Source: Flavobacteriales bacterium
GTDB lineage: Bacteria; Bacteroidota; Bacteroidia; Flavobacteriales; Schleiferiaceae
Length of the DNA stretch: 55,087 bases
Assembly: GCA_002707525.1 (NCBI GenBank)
Contig: PAND01000017.1
Coordinates: 1-55,087 of the forward strand
Direction of reading: 5' to 3'
Part shown: in pieces, positions 29,650 through 39,528 of the stretch
Numbering within the stretch: position 1 is the first letter of the stretch
Layout: each line of letters starts with the position of its first letter
Notes under the pieces: generated by a model
What the model was told of the DNA's origin: nothing
Seen by the model: only the letters and a program-made list of their open reading frames with translations
Databases searched by the model: none
Position numbers and translations under genes: made by a program

Positions 29650-29683
29650 GCCCTAAATTGGAACTTCATCAATAACCAATAGA

Positions 29684-30832
29684 ATGAAAATTCAACTCGT
29701 TGACGGTAAGCACCGCGACCACTTACTTCCACTCACTTATACGCGTCCAGTTGCCCAAATACGTTGTGGGATTTTAACTATTGCTGAAAAATATGAAAAG
29801 CGTGGTTTTGAGGTTGGTTATGGAACTGAAGAATACCTAGAAAATAAATTTCCTTCGGTAGCGCACGACATTTTAGTAAGCGGCAGCGTTTGTCCCACAG
29901 ATGCGTTCATACAAGCTATAACATCTTTGACCGCAGGACAGGCTTTAATTCAAGATGATCAGTTACTGGCATTCAATGGATCGAATTGGACAGATACGCC
30001 TAGCGAAATTTTCCCCTTTAATGGTGTCTTAAATGTGATTATCCGTCCCTGGGACATTTGGATCAAGAATGCTTCTGAGATGAATATTGATTTTGATTTA
30101 TTAACTAAAGATCGATTCAGTGCACCTATAGATGCATCCAATACCGTGTTTGGTGATCGAATTTTTTTGGAAGAAGGCGCAAGAGTCACGGCATCTGTTC
30201 TTAATGCTACTTCAGGGCCAATTTATCTTGCTCAGAATACTGAGGTGATGGAAGGTTCAGTTGTACGCGGAGGATTGGCTTTAGGTGAACACAGTGTATT
30301 GAAACTTGGCACCAAAGTATATGGGGCAACTACACTTGGCCCGCATTGTAAAGTGGGTGGTGAAATAAATAACAGCGTCATTTGGGGATACTCCAACAAG
30401 GGTCACGATGGATTCATAGGAAATAGTGCTATTGGCGAATGGTGTAATCTTGGTGCCGACACAAATAATTCCAACTTAAAGAATAACTACGACGAAGTAA
30501 AGGCGTGGTCTTATGTTGACGGTAGGTTTTCTAAAACAGGGCAGCAATTTTGTGGTCTTATTATGGGTGATCACAGTAAGACAGGAATCAATACAATGTT
30601 TAACACGGGCACGGTAGTAGGTGTAAGTGCTAATATTTACGGCGCCGGATTTCCCCGGAATTTTATTCCTTCTTTCACATGGGGCGGTCCCCAGGGTACC
30701 ATGGAGTACTTAATTAAGAAGGCTATTGATACAGCAGACCGAATGATGCAACGCAGAGGGCTTCAAGTTGATAATGTTGAAAGAGCAATACTAGAAAAGG
30801 TCTACGCAGATAGCGCTAAATACCGAAAATAA
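29684..30832 (+). CDS. GlmU-family sugar nucleotidyltransferase-like protein
   Basis: 382 aa. N-terminal part (to about 180) resembles the NTP_transf_4 domain (LVDGKHRDHLLPLTYTRPVA) and lacks the classic GxGTRM nucleotide loop. From about 170 to 330 it has left-handed beta-helix hexapeptide repeats, for example ALGEHSVLKLGTKVYGATTL and GPHCKVGGEINNSVIWGYSN, ending with KTGINTMFNTGTVVGVSANI. A sugar-phosphate nucleotidyl- or acetyltransferase role is likely but unproven. Convergent with rpe with no base between the stops. Confidence 0.85.
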   Translation: MKIQLVDGKHRDHLLPLTYTRPVAQIRCGILTIAEKYEKRGFEVGYGTEEYLENKFPSVAHDILVSGSVCPTDAFIQAITSLTAGQALIQDDQLLAFNGSNWTDTPSEIFPFNGVLNVIIRPWDIWIKNASEMNIDFDLLTKDRFSAPIDASNTVFGDRIFLEEGARVTASVLNATSGPIYLAQNTEVMEGSVVRGGLALGEHSVLKLGTKVYGATTLGPHCKVGGEINNSVIWGYSNKGHDGFIGNSAIGEWCNLGADTNNSNLKNNYDEVKAWSYVDGRFSKTGQQFCGLIMGDHSKTGINTMFNTGTVVGVSANIYGAGFPRNFIPSFTWGGPQGTMEYLIKKAIDTADRMMQRRGLQVDNVERAILEKVYADSAKYRK

Positions 30833-31486
30833 TTAAAGCTGCTTTAAGGCCGCAATAGTTGCTTTTGGGTTTTCACTCTTAAAGACAAAGGAGCCTGCTA
30901 CCAGCGCATCTGCTCCTGCTTCAATTAATCTTTTTCCGGTATCTAAATTCACGCCTCCATCAATTTCAATCAGCGCCTTAGACCCCTTTTGATTAATTAA
31001 ATCTCGGGCTTGCGAAGTTTTCTTAATGGTGTTTTCAATAAATTTTTGTCCGCCAAAACCTGGATTCACACTCATCAGCAATACTTCTTCTAAATCATGC
31101 ACTACATCTTCAAGCACATTTACAGGAGTGTGCGGATTTAAGGCAACTCCTGCCTTCATTCCTGCATTATGAATCTCTTGAATGGTTCTGTGTAAATGAG
31201 TACAGGCCTCATAATGAACGGTTAAAATATCCGCTCCGCATTCCTTGAATGTCTGTATGTAACGCTCTGGCTGAACAATCATCAAATGTACATCCATTAG
31301 CTTCTTACAATTTTCCGCCATAGTTTTTACGACGGGCATCCCATAGCTTATGTTAGGAACAAAGACGCCATCCATGACATCAATATGAAACCAGTCCGCT
31401 TCACTTTCGTTAACCATTTGACAATCTCGCTGAAGATTGCCAAAGTCTGCAGCTAATAGGGAAGGAGATATAATAGGTGATGCCAT
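30833..31486 (-). CDS. rpe: Ribulose-phosphate 3-epimerase
   Basis: 217 aa TIM-barrel. Interconverts ribulose-5-phosphate and xylulose-5-phosphate. Seen: SPSLLAADFGNLQ, the metal/catalytic HIDVMDGVFVPNISYG, MDVHLMI, MSVNPGFGGQKF and IEIDGGVNLDTG. Separated from rpoD by 84 nt containing a terminator, so it likely has its own promoter; none obvious is seen. Confidence 0.97.
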   Translation of the reverse strand: MASPIISPSLLAADFGNLQRDCQMVNESEADWFHIDVMDGVFVPNISYGMPVVKTMAENCKKLMDVHLMIVQPERYIQTFKECGADILTVHYEACTHLHRTIQEIHNAGMKAGVALNPHTPVNVLEDVVHDLEEVLLMSVNPGFGGQKFIENTIKKTSQARDLINQKGSKALIEIDGGVNLDTGKRLIEAGADALVAGSFVFKSENPKATIAALKQL

Positions 31487-31510
31487 GGTATCTAATAATT
31501 GTTTAGATAA

Positions 31511-31545
31511 AAATAAAGCACCCTGTCCTAGTGAACGGGGTGCTT
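31511..31545 (-). terminator. Rho-independent terminator of rpoD
   Basis: AAGCACCC (31516-31523) pairs with GGGTGCTT (31538-31545) over a 14-nt loop. Read on the minus strand the stem is followed by TATTTTTATC, a T-rich run. It lies 25 nt after the rpoD stop and before rpe. Confidence 0.82.
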
Positions 31546-31570
31546 GCTAAAAAAGTTCTAACCTAGTTTA

Positions 31571-32434
31571 TTAACCGAGGTATGTTTTCAAGATTTTACT
31601 TCTTGAGGTATGTTTCATTCGTCGAATTGCCTTTTCTTTAATCTGTCTGACTCGCTCGCGAGTTAAATCAAACTTTTCGCCAATTTCTTCTAGTGTCATT
31701 GGATGCTGACCGCCTAGTCCAAAATATAAACGAATCACATCTCCCTCTCTAGGAGTTAACGTTGCGAGTGATCGTTCAATTTCCGTACGAAGCGAATCCA
31801 TCATCAAATCTTCATCGGGGTGCGGCGAATCAGAAGAATTCAAAACATCGTATAAATTACTGTCCTCGCCTTCAACTAATGGAGCGTCCATACTTACATG
31901 ACGACCACTATTCCTCATACTTTCTTTGACGTCAGACTCACTCATTTCTAAGTGCTTTGAAATCTCAGATGCACTCGGCGGGCGCTCGTGCTCTTGCTCT
32001 AAGTAAGCATAGGCTTTATTGATTTTGTTAATCGAACCGATTTTATTTAACGGAAGACGCACGATTCGGCTTTGCTCTGCCAATGCCTGAAGAATACTCT
32101 GACGAATCCACCATACCGCGTATGAAATGAATTTGAAACCTCGAGTCTCATCAAAACGTTGCGCAGCTTTAATCAAACCCAAATTCCCTTCGTTGATTAA
32201 ATCCGGTAGCGTCAGCCCTTGGTTTTGGTATTGCTTAGCCACAGAAACAACGAATCGGAGATTAGCTTTGGTTAATTTTTCCAAAGCAATTTGGTCACCC
32301 GCCTTAATGCGTTGCGCCAACTCCACTTCTTCTTCTGCAGTAATCAATTCAACTTTACCAATCTCCTGTAGATATTTATCTAAGGAGGCCGTTTCGCGGT
32401 TGGTAACCTGTTTGGTGATTTTTAACTGTCTCAT
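31571..32434 (-). CDS. rpoD: RNA polymerase primary sigma factor RpoD (short Bacteroidota form)
   Basis: 287 aa from the ATG at 32434 ([21 protein letters not shown]), the standard start. Region 1.1 and the large non-conserved insert of proteobacterial RpoD are absent. Regions 1.2 ([20 protein letters not shown]), 2 ([20 protein letters not shown] then [17 protein letters not shown]), 3 and 4 ([36 protein letters not shown]) are all present. This sigma type reads TTG/TAnnTTTG promoters, which occur repeatedly in this window. A hairpin lies between pnp and this gene. Confidence 0.97.
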   Translation of the reverse strand: MRQLKITKQVTNRETASLDKYLQEIGKVELITAEEEVELAQRIKAGDQIALEKLTKANLRFVVSVAKQYQNQGLTLPDLINEGNLGLIKAAQRFDETRGFKFISYAVWWIRQSILQALAEQSRIVRLPLNKIGSINKINKAYAYLEQEHERPPSASEISKHLEMSESDVKESMRNSGRHVSMDAPLVEGEDSNLYDVLNSSDSPHPDEDLMMDSLRTEIERSLATLTPREGDVIRLYFGLGGQHPMTLEEIGEKFDLTRERVRQIKEKAIRRMKHTSRSKILKTYLG

Positions 32435-32455
32435 GGTAGAGAAATGATTTAATGA

Positions 32456-32485
32456 GCGAACCAATTACCTAGGCAATTGGTTCGC
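32456..32485. terminator. Strong hairpin between pnp and rpoD (possible terminator or processing site)
   Basis: Perfect 11-bp stem GCGAACCAATT (32456-32466) and AATTGGTTCGC (32475-32485) with an 8-nt loop. No T run follows on the minus strand, so it may protect or process the mRNA rather than end transcription. It starts 16 nt after the pnp stop and ends 21 nt before the rpoD ATG. Confidence 0.55.
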
Positions 32486-32501
32486 AAAACTTATTCAAAA
32501 A

Positions 32502-34637
32502 TTAGCTCTCTGGCTTATCGCCTTCTTTTTCAGGTTTCGGCAATAAAACTTTACGTGAAAGCTTCATCTTACCTGCTTTGTCAACGTCTAGCAATTTAAC
32601 GCGCACTTTGTCGCCTTCTTTTAGAACGTCTTCAACATTTTTGATTCTCGTCCAATCGATTTCAGAAATGTGTAGAAGTCCTTGAACCTTTGGAGCAATC
32701 TCAATAAAAGCGCCGTAAGTCTGCACGCCACGTACGATTCCTTCATAGGTTTCTCCCACTTCGGGCTCGAATGCAATGGCGCGAATCATTTCTAAAGCAT
32801 TGTTCATCATATCGTAATCTTTACCAGATATTTCGATATGACCGCGTTCTTCTATTTCTTCAATGGTCACCGTAGTTCCGGTATCTGCTTGGATACCCTG
32901 GATATTTTTACCTCCTGGGCCAATGATAGGACCAATGAATTCTTTTTTCACCGTCAACTTCATAATCTTCGGAGCATTTGGTTTCAATTGCTCCCGCGTT
33001 TCAGGCATAGTCTTGAGCATTTCTCCCAGGATATGCATACGACCCTCACGACTCTGCTTCAAAGCATTCACCAAAATCTCATAGCTTAAGCCTTTGATTT
33101 TAATGTCCATTTGACATGCTGTAATTCCATTCTCAGTGCCAGTTACTTTGAAGTCCATATCACCCAAGTGATCTTCATCACCAAGGATATCTGAAAGTAC
33201 TGCATATTTTTCGCCATCAGAGATGAGCCCCATGGCAATTCCACTAACGGGTCTTACCATTTGGATACCTGCATCCATCATTGCTAATGTTCCGGCACAA
33301 ACGGTAGCCATAGATGAAGAACCATTAGATTCTAGAATATCACTTACTATTCTAATAGTGTATGGATTATCTGGGTGTACCATTTGGTATAATGCACGTT
33401 GTGCAAGATTACCGTGTCCAACTTCACGACGGCTTACTCCACGAATAGGGCGAGCCTCACCTGTTGAAAATGGCGGGAAGTTGTAGTGTAAATAGAATTT
33501 TTCTTCTCCAGTAAAGGTTGCATCATCAATTCTATTTGCATCTAGAGAAGTCCCCATAGTAACTGTAGTTAGCGACTGTGTTTCTCCTCTAGTGAAAACT
33601 GCAGATCCATGTGCACCCGGCAAATAGTCTACCTCTGACCATATGGCGCGAACCTCTGTGGTATCTCGACCGTCTAAACGCTGACCATCATTCAACACCA
33701 TAGAACGCATTGCTTTATACTCCACGTCATGGAAATATCGCTTAGCAAAACCAGTATTTTCTTCTAACCAAGATTCATCTTTACTTTCAAAGTATTCGTT
33801 CAATACAGCTCTAAATCCTGCAGAACGTTCGTGTTTTGGTAAGCCGCTTTTAGCCACCTCGTAAACTTTATCGTAAGTAGCAGCCATAACATCTTCACGA
33901 ACTTCTTCGTTATGTGTTTCGTGGCTGTATTCACGTTTATTTTTTGAAGAAGGAACTTGTGCAGCCATTCGCTCTTGAGCTTCAATCTGTACTTTGATGG
34001 CGTCATGAGCAAATTTGATTGCTTCAACCATTTCTTCCTCAGAAATTTCTTGCATCTCACCTTCAACCATTACAACGCTGTCCATAGAAGCGCCAATAAC
34101 CATGTCAACTTCTAAATTTTCAACTTGGGCCGGTGTTGGGTTGATTACTAATTCACCATTGATACGACCAACACGTACTTCAGATATGGGGCCGTCGAAC
34201 GGTATGTCACTTACAGCAATTGCCGCTGAAGCAGCAAGACCAGTTAAAGAAGTAGCTTCTACCTCTGGGTCGTAAGAAATCATTTGAATCATGAGTTGTA
34301 TTTCCGCATGGTAGTCCTTAGGAAATAAAGGACGGAGAACGCGGTCAATTAAACGCATGGTCAAAATTTCGTTGTCAGAAGGACGTCCCTCTCTCTTGAG
34401 GAAGCCTCCAGGAACGCGACCGTTTGCAGCGAATTTTTCACGGTAATCTACCGTAAGCGGAAGAAAGTCAATACCTTCTTTCGCTTCTTTGCTAGACACA
34501 ATAGTGGCTAACAGCATAGTACCACCACATTTCACAACGACAGATCCGTCTGCTTGCTTGGCAAGTTTGCCAGTTTCAAGAGTGATCTCTCTGCCGTCTG
34601 GAAGAGTAATGGTTTCGATAATTGCTTTAGGAATCAT
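32502..34637 (-). CDS. pnp: Polyribonucleotide nucleotidyltransferase (PNPase)
   Basis: 711 aa from the ATG at 34637 ([18 protein letters not shown]). Two RNase PH domains around a helical linker, then a KH domain ([19 protein letters not shown]) and an S1 domain ([19 protein letters not shown], ending [17 protein letters not shown]). Phosphorolytic 3'-5' exonuclease in mRNA decay. Catalytic-side motifs [11 protein letters not shown] and [13 protein letters not shown] are seen. It follows rpsO with a hairpin in the gap, the same order as in many bacteria. Confidence 0.98.
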   Translation of the reverse strand: MIPKAIIETITLPDGREITLETGKLAKQADGSVVVKCGGTMLLATIVSSKEAKEGIDFLPLTVDYREKFAANGRVPGGFLKREGRPSDNEILTMRLIDRVLRPLFPKDYHAEIQLMIQMISYDPEVEATSLTGLAASAAIAVSDIPFDGPISEVRVGRINGELVINPTPAQVENLEVDMVIGASMDSVVMVEGEMQEISEEEMVEAIKFAHDAIKVQIEAQERMAAQVPSSKNKREYSHETHNEEVREDVMAATYDKVYEVAKSGLPKHERSAGFRAVLNEYFESKDESWLEENTGFAKRYFHDVEYKAMRSMVLNDGQRLDGRDTTEVRAIWSEVDYLPGAHGSAVFTRGETQSLTTVTMGTSLDANRIDDATFTGEEKFYLHYNFPPFSTGEARPIRGVSRREVGHGNLAQRALYQMVHPDNPYTIRIVSDILESNGSSSMATVCAGTLAMMDAGIQMVRPVSGIAMGLISDGEKYAVLSDILGDEDHLGDMDFKVTGTENGITACQMDIKIKGLSYEILVNALKQSREGRMHILGEMLKTMPETREQLKPNAPKIMKLTVKKEFIGPIIGPGGKNIQGIQADTGTTVTIEEIEERGHIEISGKDYDMMNNALEMIRAIAFEPEVGETYEGIVRGVQTYGAFIEIAPKVQGLLHISEIDWTRIKNVEDVLKEGDKVRVKLLDVDKAGKMKLSRKVLLPKPEKEGDKPES

Positions 34638-34670
34638 ATATAGTGTAAATAGATACTGTTTTATACGCAA

Positions 34671-34695
34671 AAAGGCAATTGTATAAATTGCCTTT
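34671..34695 (-). terminator. rpsO-pnp intergenic hairpin
   Basis: Perfect 10-bp stem AAAGGCAATT (34671-34680) and AATTGCCTTT (34686-34695), 5-nt loop. On the minus strand it ends in TTTTT before GCG, a partial U-tract, so it may act as a partial terminator or a processing site between rpsO and pnp. Confidence 0.65.
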
Positions 34696-34717
34696 CTGTG
34701 TATCCTCTAGATTGAAA

Positions 34718-34987
34718 TTATTTTCTCAATCCAAGTTTCTCAACAATCGCGCGATACCGAGCGATGTCTGTTTTCTTCAAGTAATTTAGAAGTTTTCTTC
34801 TTTTACCAACTAAAGCGATTAGAGATCGCTCCGTATTGTGGTCTTTTCTGTTCTGCTTGAGGTGCTCCGTTAAATGGGAGATACGGTGGCTGAACAATGC
34901 TATCTGCCCTTCTGCAGATCCTGTGTCTGTTGCAGATGCTCCGTATTCAGCGAAGATTTCTGCTTTTTTTTCTTTTGCTAGGTACAT
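34718..34987 (-). CDS. rpsO: 30S ribosomal protein S15
   Basis: 89 aa, exact family length. [22 protein letters not shown], then [21 protein letters not shown] and [15 protein letters not shown] are the S15 signature. Binds 16S rRNA in the small-subunit platform. Transcribed ahead of pnp from the promoter at 35029-35056. Confidence 0.98.
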   Translation of the reverse strand: MYLAKEKKAEIFAEYGASATDTGSAEGQIALFSHRISHLTEHLKQNRKDHNTERSLIALVGKRRKLLNYLKKTDIARYRAIVEKLGLRK

Positions 34988-35028
34988 ACCAAAATCACAT
35001 TTAGATGTTTGTAATGCTTTTCAAGTGG

Positions 35029-35056
35029 CAAAGATACATAAATAAACTTGGTCAAA
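35029..35056 (-). promoter_or_regulatory. Promoter of rpsO (TTTG / TATCTTTG)
   Basis: On the minus strand, TTTG (35056-35053) is followed after 16 nt by the exact TAnnTTTG core TATCTTTG (35036-35029). The expected leader to the rpsO ATG is about 35 nt. Spacer is slightly short of the 17-23 nt usually quoted. Confidence 0.65.
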
Positions 35057-35067
35057 GTTGCTCTACT

Positions 35068-35601
35068 TTAATTATCTGACCATAGTATTTCTGTACCTTT
35101 TTTAAGACCTAATTTAGCGCTAGTGCCACCCAAAACCTCCAGAACATAAGAGGCAGGTCCTTCGCTGGGAAGGCTAGTAGTATTAAGCGGTTGGGCATTT
35201 TCTTTAATGCTAACAACCATTCCGTTTGCGTCAATATATATGATATCCAAACTCACCATCGTATTCTTCATCCAAAAGCTTCTGAGAAGATCACCGCCTT
35301 CCATGAAGAAAAGCATGGCCATATCAGGGCTCACATTTTTTCTGTACATCATACCAACCTCAATGCTTTCTGCATTCTTAGCATATTCAGTTTTAAAAGC
35401 TGCAACCGTGTCATTACTGTTCAAAGCATAAACAATACCATCTTGTCTGAAAGGAGGCTCATAAGGAGTTTTAGAAGGTACGGTTTTTGTCGAATTTCTC
35501 ATAGAACCACTTTTTCCAATTCCACTGATGACCGACGGTATAATAAATGCTGCTAGTCCTAATCCAATGATCCAAACTGCATATTTACGCATTGCATTCA
35601 T
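35068..35601 (-). CDS. DUF192 family membrane-anchored protein
   Basis: 177 aa from the ATG at 35601, with a second ATG three codons on. An N-terminal membrane segment (YAVWIIGLGLAAFIIPSVIS) anchors it. The DUF192 core is clear: VGMMYRKNVSPDMAMLFFM, FWMKNTMVSLDIIYID and SYVLEVLGGTSAKLGLKKG. Function unknown; likely periplasmic. Its start overlaps the lgt stop (ATGA), and it is the last gene of the folE operon. Confidence 0.92.
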   Translation of the reverse strand: MNAMRKYAVWIIGLGLAAFIIPSVISGIGKSGSMRNSTKTVPSKTPYEPPFRQDGIVYALNSNDTVAAFKTEYAKNAESIEVGMMYRKNVSPDMAMLFFMEGGDLLRSFWMKNTMVSLDIIYIDANGMVVSIKENAQPLNTTSLPSEGPASYVLEVLGGTSAKLGLKKGTEILWSDN

Positions 35602-36662
35602 GAGCTATATTCTTTTGAGGTTAGCATCAAATAAAATCCTGAAATCACCAATGGAATACTCAGCCATTGCCCCATATTTAGTGACATTGATGTTTCAAAA
35701 CTCACTTGAATCTCCTTGTAATATTCCACGAAAAATCGGAATCCAAATACTCCAACTAAAAAGGCGCCAAAAATAAAGCCTCTTCTATTTTTCACATTGG
35801 TTTTAAGGTATAGTAAGGCTAAAATGAAGAAAATTAACCAATACGCACCAGCTTCAAAAAGCTGTGTGGGATACCTAGGAACACCAAGTACATTGATGCT
35901 CGCATAGGCTCCATTTTGATCCGAATAAACTTGGGCATTCGCACTAGGATAGGGTAGAATATTTGCATTGTCAACAGACGTTGCATTCAAGATTCTCTCC
36001 AAGTAATTATTTACATATTCCTCAGTTTGACCTTCATTTAGTCCAATAAACCTGAATTGAGCTTCAAGAACCGGATAATTGAGGCTGTCTGTGATGAAAA
36101 GGTTTTCAGTATTCTCGAAGGTTAATGATTTAATATTTTCACCGTAGCCTCTCTCTATGGATGCTCTGCCAGCTTCCACGAAAACTGTTTCAACTGAACT
36201 GTTCGCTGGTGCACCGTAAATCTCGCTATTAAACCAGTTGCCCATTCGAATGAACCCACCGGCCAACGCAACCACAATGACTATGCGGTCTAATGTCCAA
36301 ATGGGATGTTTTTTTGCAATACGCCGAGACCACCATATCATGGCCAGAACTATAGAAATTGCTGCGCCATGCGAAGCTAATCCACCCTTCCAAACCATTA
36401 GAATCTCTCCAATATGATTTTTGTAGTAACCCCAATCGTAAAAAAAAACATGCCCAAGTCTAGCGCCAATTATGGTTGCTCCAACCATCCAGTACACCAA
36501 ACTGTCCATTAGCTTGGGATTTACATTTTCCTTCTTGAAAACATATTGCATACCGTACTGTCCTAGAACGAATGAAATAATAAACATCAAGGAATAATAC
36601 CTCAATTGAAAGCCTGCGATAGGAATGTGATTCGGGAAATCCCAGAGAATGGTTGCAATCAT
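35598..36662 (-). CDS. lgt: Prolipoprotein diacylglyceryl transferase
   Basis: 354 aa. Transfers diacylglycerol from phosphatidylglycerol to the lipobox Cys of prelipoproteins. Seen: YSLMFIISFVLGQYGMQYVF, KGGLASHGAAISI, and the signature RMGNWFNSEIYG. A loop of roughly 90 residues (about 165-255) separates this from the C-terminal PRYPTQLFEAGAYWLI, longer than in E. coli Lgt but, as I recall, usual in Bacteroidota. At least five lipoproteins in this window would be its substrates. 10 nt after the TolB-like gene. Confidence 0.96.
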   Translation of the reverse strand: MIATILWDFPNHIPIAGFQLRYYSLMFIISFVLGQYGMQYVFKKENVNPKLMDSLVYWMVGATIIGARLGHVFFYDWGYYKNHIGEILMVWKGGLASHGAAISIVLAMIWWSRRIAKKHPIWTLDRIVIVVALAGGFIRMGNWFNSEIYGAPANSSVETVFVEAGRASIERGYGENIKSLTFENTENLFITDSLNYPVLEAQFRFIGLNEGQTEEYVNNYLERILNATSVDNANILPYPSANAQVYSDQNGAYASINVLGVPRYPTQLFEAGAYWLIFFILALLYLKTNVKNRRGFIFGAFLVGVFGFRFFVEYYKEIQVSFETSMSLNMGQWLSIPLVISGFYLMLTSKEYSS

Positions 36663-36672
36663 AGTAGTTGTA

Positions 36673-37773
36673 TTATTCTTCGTCCCAATCTACAATAAAC
36701 AGATTGGTTGCTCTTCCACCTCCGTTATTCCTATTAGAAGCAAAAATCAGTTTCTTTCCGTTTGGCGAAAACATAGGAAAAGAATCAAAAGCTTTATCAA
36801 ATGAAATTTGTTCTAAGTTGGAGCCATCTGAGTTAATCATAAATAGATTAAAAGGAAATCCTCTTTCGCTATGATGATTTGAAGAAAAAACTATTTTATT
36901 ACCACTAGGATGATAAAATGGTGCCCAATTTGCCTGTCCTAAAGAGGTGATTTGCTTGAGTTCCGAACCGTCTATGTTGCAGGTATAAAGTTCCATACTC
37001 GTTGGCTCTACCAAACCATCCTCAAGTAACTTCTTGTATTTGTTGATTTCCTCATTAGTTGTTGGTCGCGAGCTTCTAAAAACGAGTTTTTTTGAATCAG
37101 GACTGAAAAAAGCGCCTCCATCGTAACCCAACCCTGAAGTAACTTGTTTAATGTTCATTCCGTCAATATCACACACATATAATTCTAAATCTCCAGAACG
37201 CATCGAAGTGAATACGATGTGCTTGCCATTCGGACTTACCGTTGCTTCCGCATCGTAACCTGGTCCGCTAATTAAGGTATCAATTAAATTGCCGCTGAGG
37301 TCACTAACATAGATGTCGAAATCCTCATAAATTGGCCAAACATAGGCGCCGCCTTCTCCACGCTCCGGGACAAGAGGGCAAGCAGTGTCTCCCCTAAAAG
37401 TTGAAGCGTAAAGGATAGTTGTGTCTCCCGGAAGAAAATAGGCGCAAGTTGTACGCCCTAATCCGTTTGAAATCATTTGCGGTTCGTGCTCTAGTATGGT
37501 GTCTGTATTCCAGTTGAAGGCATAAATCTGGTCACATTGATTGCCCCATTTTTCTGCATTACTTTGAAAGGTGAGTGAGTTACCGTCAAAGCTGAAGTAG
37601 GCTTCGGCGTTATCTCCTCCATCTGTAAGCTGCCGAATGTTTTTAAAATAGTGTTCACCTTGATAGTACATTTCACTGACCCAAGTAGCTCCGCTTGAAG
37701 CATCCGATTCATTCTGGTTGTTACAAGCCGCTAATATCAACACGGCTGTTAAGAGCATAAATTGTTTTGTCAT
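36673..37773 (-). CDS. TolB-like/PD40 beta-propeller lipoprotein
   Basis: 366 aa. Lipobox LAAC (Cys17). Repeated WD40-like PD40 blades: NAEAYFSFDGNSLTFQSN, DAEATVSPNGKHIVFTSMRS, DGGAFFSPDSKKLVFRSSRP, the FYHPSGNKIVFSSNHHS blade and FPMFSPNGKKLIFASNRN. Probably periplasmic protein- or glycan-binding propeller; no Tol-Pal partner nearby. Starts 2 nt after yidD and leads into lgt, so part of the six-gene operon. Confidence 0.87.
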   Translation of the reverse strand: MTKQFMLLTAVLILAACNNQNESDASSGATWVSEMYYQGEHYFKNIRQLTDGGDNAEAYFSFDGNSLTFQSNAEKWGNQCDQIYAFNWNTDTILEHEPQMISNGLGRTTCAYFLPGDTTILYASTFRGDTACPLVPERGEGGAYVWPIYEDFDIYVSDLSGNLIDTLISGPGYDAEATVSPNGKHIVFTSMRSGDLELYVCDIDGMNIKQVTSGLGYDGGAFFSPDSKKLVFRSSRPTTNEEINKYKKLLEDGLVEPTSMELYTCNIDGSELKQITSLGQANWAPFYHPSGNKIVFSSNHHSERGFPFNLFMINSDGSNLEQISFDKAFDSFPMFSPNGKKLIFASNRNNGGGRATNLFIVDWDEE

Positions 37774-37775
37774 TG

Positions 37776-38069
37776 TTAGGGGGTGTTATCTTTGAGTTGC
37801 TGTTCTAAATCGCTACCTGGCACAGGGTCCCATCCGTGACCGCCCCATGGGTTACAAGAGGCTATTCTTTTTATTGATAATACAAAGCCTTTAAAAGGTC
37901 CATGAAGCTTGACCGCCTCTTGGGCGTAAGCACTGCAGGTTGGTGTGTAACGACATGCAGGCCCGGTGAACGGGGAAATTAGTCTCCTGTATACCCAGAT
38001 TATAAGTAATAGAGGGAATCCAAATATGTTTGACAGTAGTTTCAATTTAGATTTCGTAGGATGTTCCAT
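37776..38069 (-). CDS. yidD: Membrane protein insertion efficiency factor YidD
   Basis: 97 aa from the ATG at 38069; an ATG at 38078 adds three residues. YidD helps YidC insert membrane proteins, and its core is unmistakable: [20 protein letters not shown], then [19 protein letters not shown] and the [13 protein letters not shown] ending. Slightly longer than the usual 70-85 aa because of the N-terminal segment. Its start lies inside the end of cysS. Confidence 0.95.
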   Translation of the reverse strand: MEHPTKSKLKLLSNIFGFPLLLIIWVYRRLISPFTGPACRYTPTCSAYAQEAVKLHGPFKGFVLSIKRIASCNPWGGHGWDPVPGSDLEQQLKDNTP

Positions 38070-39528
38070 GTGCACCATCCTTCAATTTGATTCCTGCAGC
38101 CGCTAATTGATCGCGAATGATATCTGCTGTATTCCAATCTTTATTTTCTCGAGCTTTTGCGCGCAAGGTGATTACGAGATCCATTGCTTTGTCCAACGCT
38201 TCATTTTGAGCTGTTCCCTGTTCTTCCAATTGTAAACCAAGAATATCAAAAACGAAGGCATCCATTTTCTGCTTGAATAATTCTAAATCAGATGCTGTAA
38301 GAGCAATTTGATTCTCACTTTGATTGATAACCTTAATTGCCTCAAAAAGATGTGAAATTAAGATTGGGCTATTGAAATTATCGCTTAAGCTTCGGTAGCA
38401 TTTTTCTAGCCACGCTTGGAGATTCCAGGTACTTTCTTTAGAAGAAGAAAGTACTTGAAGTTTACTCCAAGCACTCATTAATTTATGGTGTCCTTTTTCC
38501 GCTGCGAGCAAAGCATCATTTGAAAAATCTAAGACGCTGCTATAGTGAGCTTGCATCATAAAAAAACGAACTACAGAAGGATTAAATCCCTTGACTAATA
38601 TTGGATTGTTACCGTTGAATAATTCTTTGGGAAGTATGGTATTTCCTGTACTTTTGCTCATGCGTTTACCGTTGAGCGTGAGCATATTAGCATGCATCCA
38701 GTACCTAGCGCCTTTCTTTCCATTTGTCGCTATATTCTGTGCAATTTCACACTCGTGATGAGGGAATTTAAGATCCATTCCGCCGCCATGAATATCAAAA
38801 TCTTCTCCAAGATACTTCGTGCTCATTGCAGAGCATTCTAAATGCCAGCCAGGGAAACCAATGCTCCAAGGAGAAGGCCATCTCATGATATGAGAGGCGG
38901 ATGCTTTTTTCCAAAGGGCAAAGTCGGCTAAATTTCGTTTTTCATCTTGCCCATCAAGCGCTCTTGACCCGGCTTGAAGTTCATCCATTTTTCTTCCGGA
39001 AAGTTCTCCATAACTGCCTCCATCATGGTTGTATGCATCTACATCAAAGTAAACAGAACCGTTACTTTCATAGGCCCATCCGCTTTTAATAATGGCCTGG
39101 ATCATTTCTATTTGCTCTACTATGTGTCCAGTAGCCGTAGGCTCTATGGAAGGCGGTAGTGCGTTTAGTTGATGCATGACATTATGAAAATCTACGGTAT
39201 AACGTTGAACGATTTCCATAGGTTCGAGCTCTTCGAGCCGCGCTCTCTTTGCAATTTTATCTTCTCCTTCGTCTGCATCATTTTCTAAATGACCTGCATC
39301 CGTTATGTTACGAACATAACGGACTTTATAACCTAAGTGGGAGAGGTATCTAAATATAAAGTCAAATGAAGTAAACGTGCGCGCATTACCTAGATGCACG
39401 TTAGAGTATACAGTTGGACCACAAACATACATACCCACTCTTCCTTCGCTCACGGGAGTTAACAATTCCTTAGAGCGACGCAAGCTGTCTTCTAGGTGTA
39501 CGGGATATTGCTTATACAATGGGTCCAT
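38047..39528 (-). CDS. cysS: Cysteinyl-tRNA synthetase
   Basis: 493 aa. Class I synthetase: HIGH-type NVHLGNAR, zinc-site residues in [21 protein letters not shown] and [11 protein letters not shown], and KMSKS-type [14 protein letters not shown] domain follows. Charges tRNA-Cys. Its ATG shares one base with the folE stop (TAATG), and its end overlaps yidD. Confidence 0.97.
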   Translation of the reverse strand: MDPLYKQYPVHLEDSLRRSKELLTPVSEGRVGMYVCGPTVYSNVHLGNARTFTSFDFIFRYLSHLGYKVRYVRNITDAGHLENDADEGEDKIAKRARLEELEPMEIVQRYTVDFHNVMHQLNALPPSIEPTATGHIVEQIEMIQAIIKSGWAYESNGSVYFDVDAYNHDGGSYGELSGRKMDELQAGSRALDGQDEKRNLADFALWKKASASHIMRWPSPWSIGFPGWHLECSAMSTKYLGEDFDIHGGGMDLKFPHHECEIAQNIATNGKKGARYWMHANMLTLNGKRMSKSTGNTILPKELFNGNNPILVKGFNPSVVRFFMMQAHYSSVLDFSNDALLAAEKGHHKLMSAWSKLQVLSSSKESTWNLQAWLEKCYRSLSDNFNSPILISHLFEAIKVINQSENQIALTASDLELFKQKMDAFVFDILGLQLEEQGTAQNEALDKAMDLVITLRAKARENKDWNTADIIRDQLAAAGIKLKDGAHGTSYEI

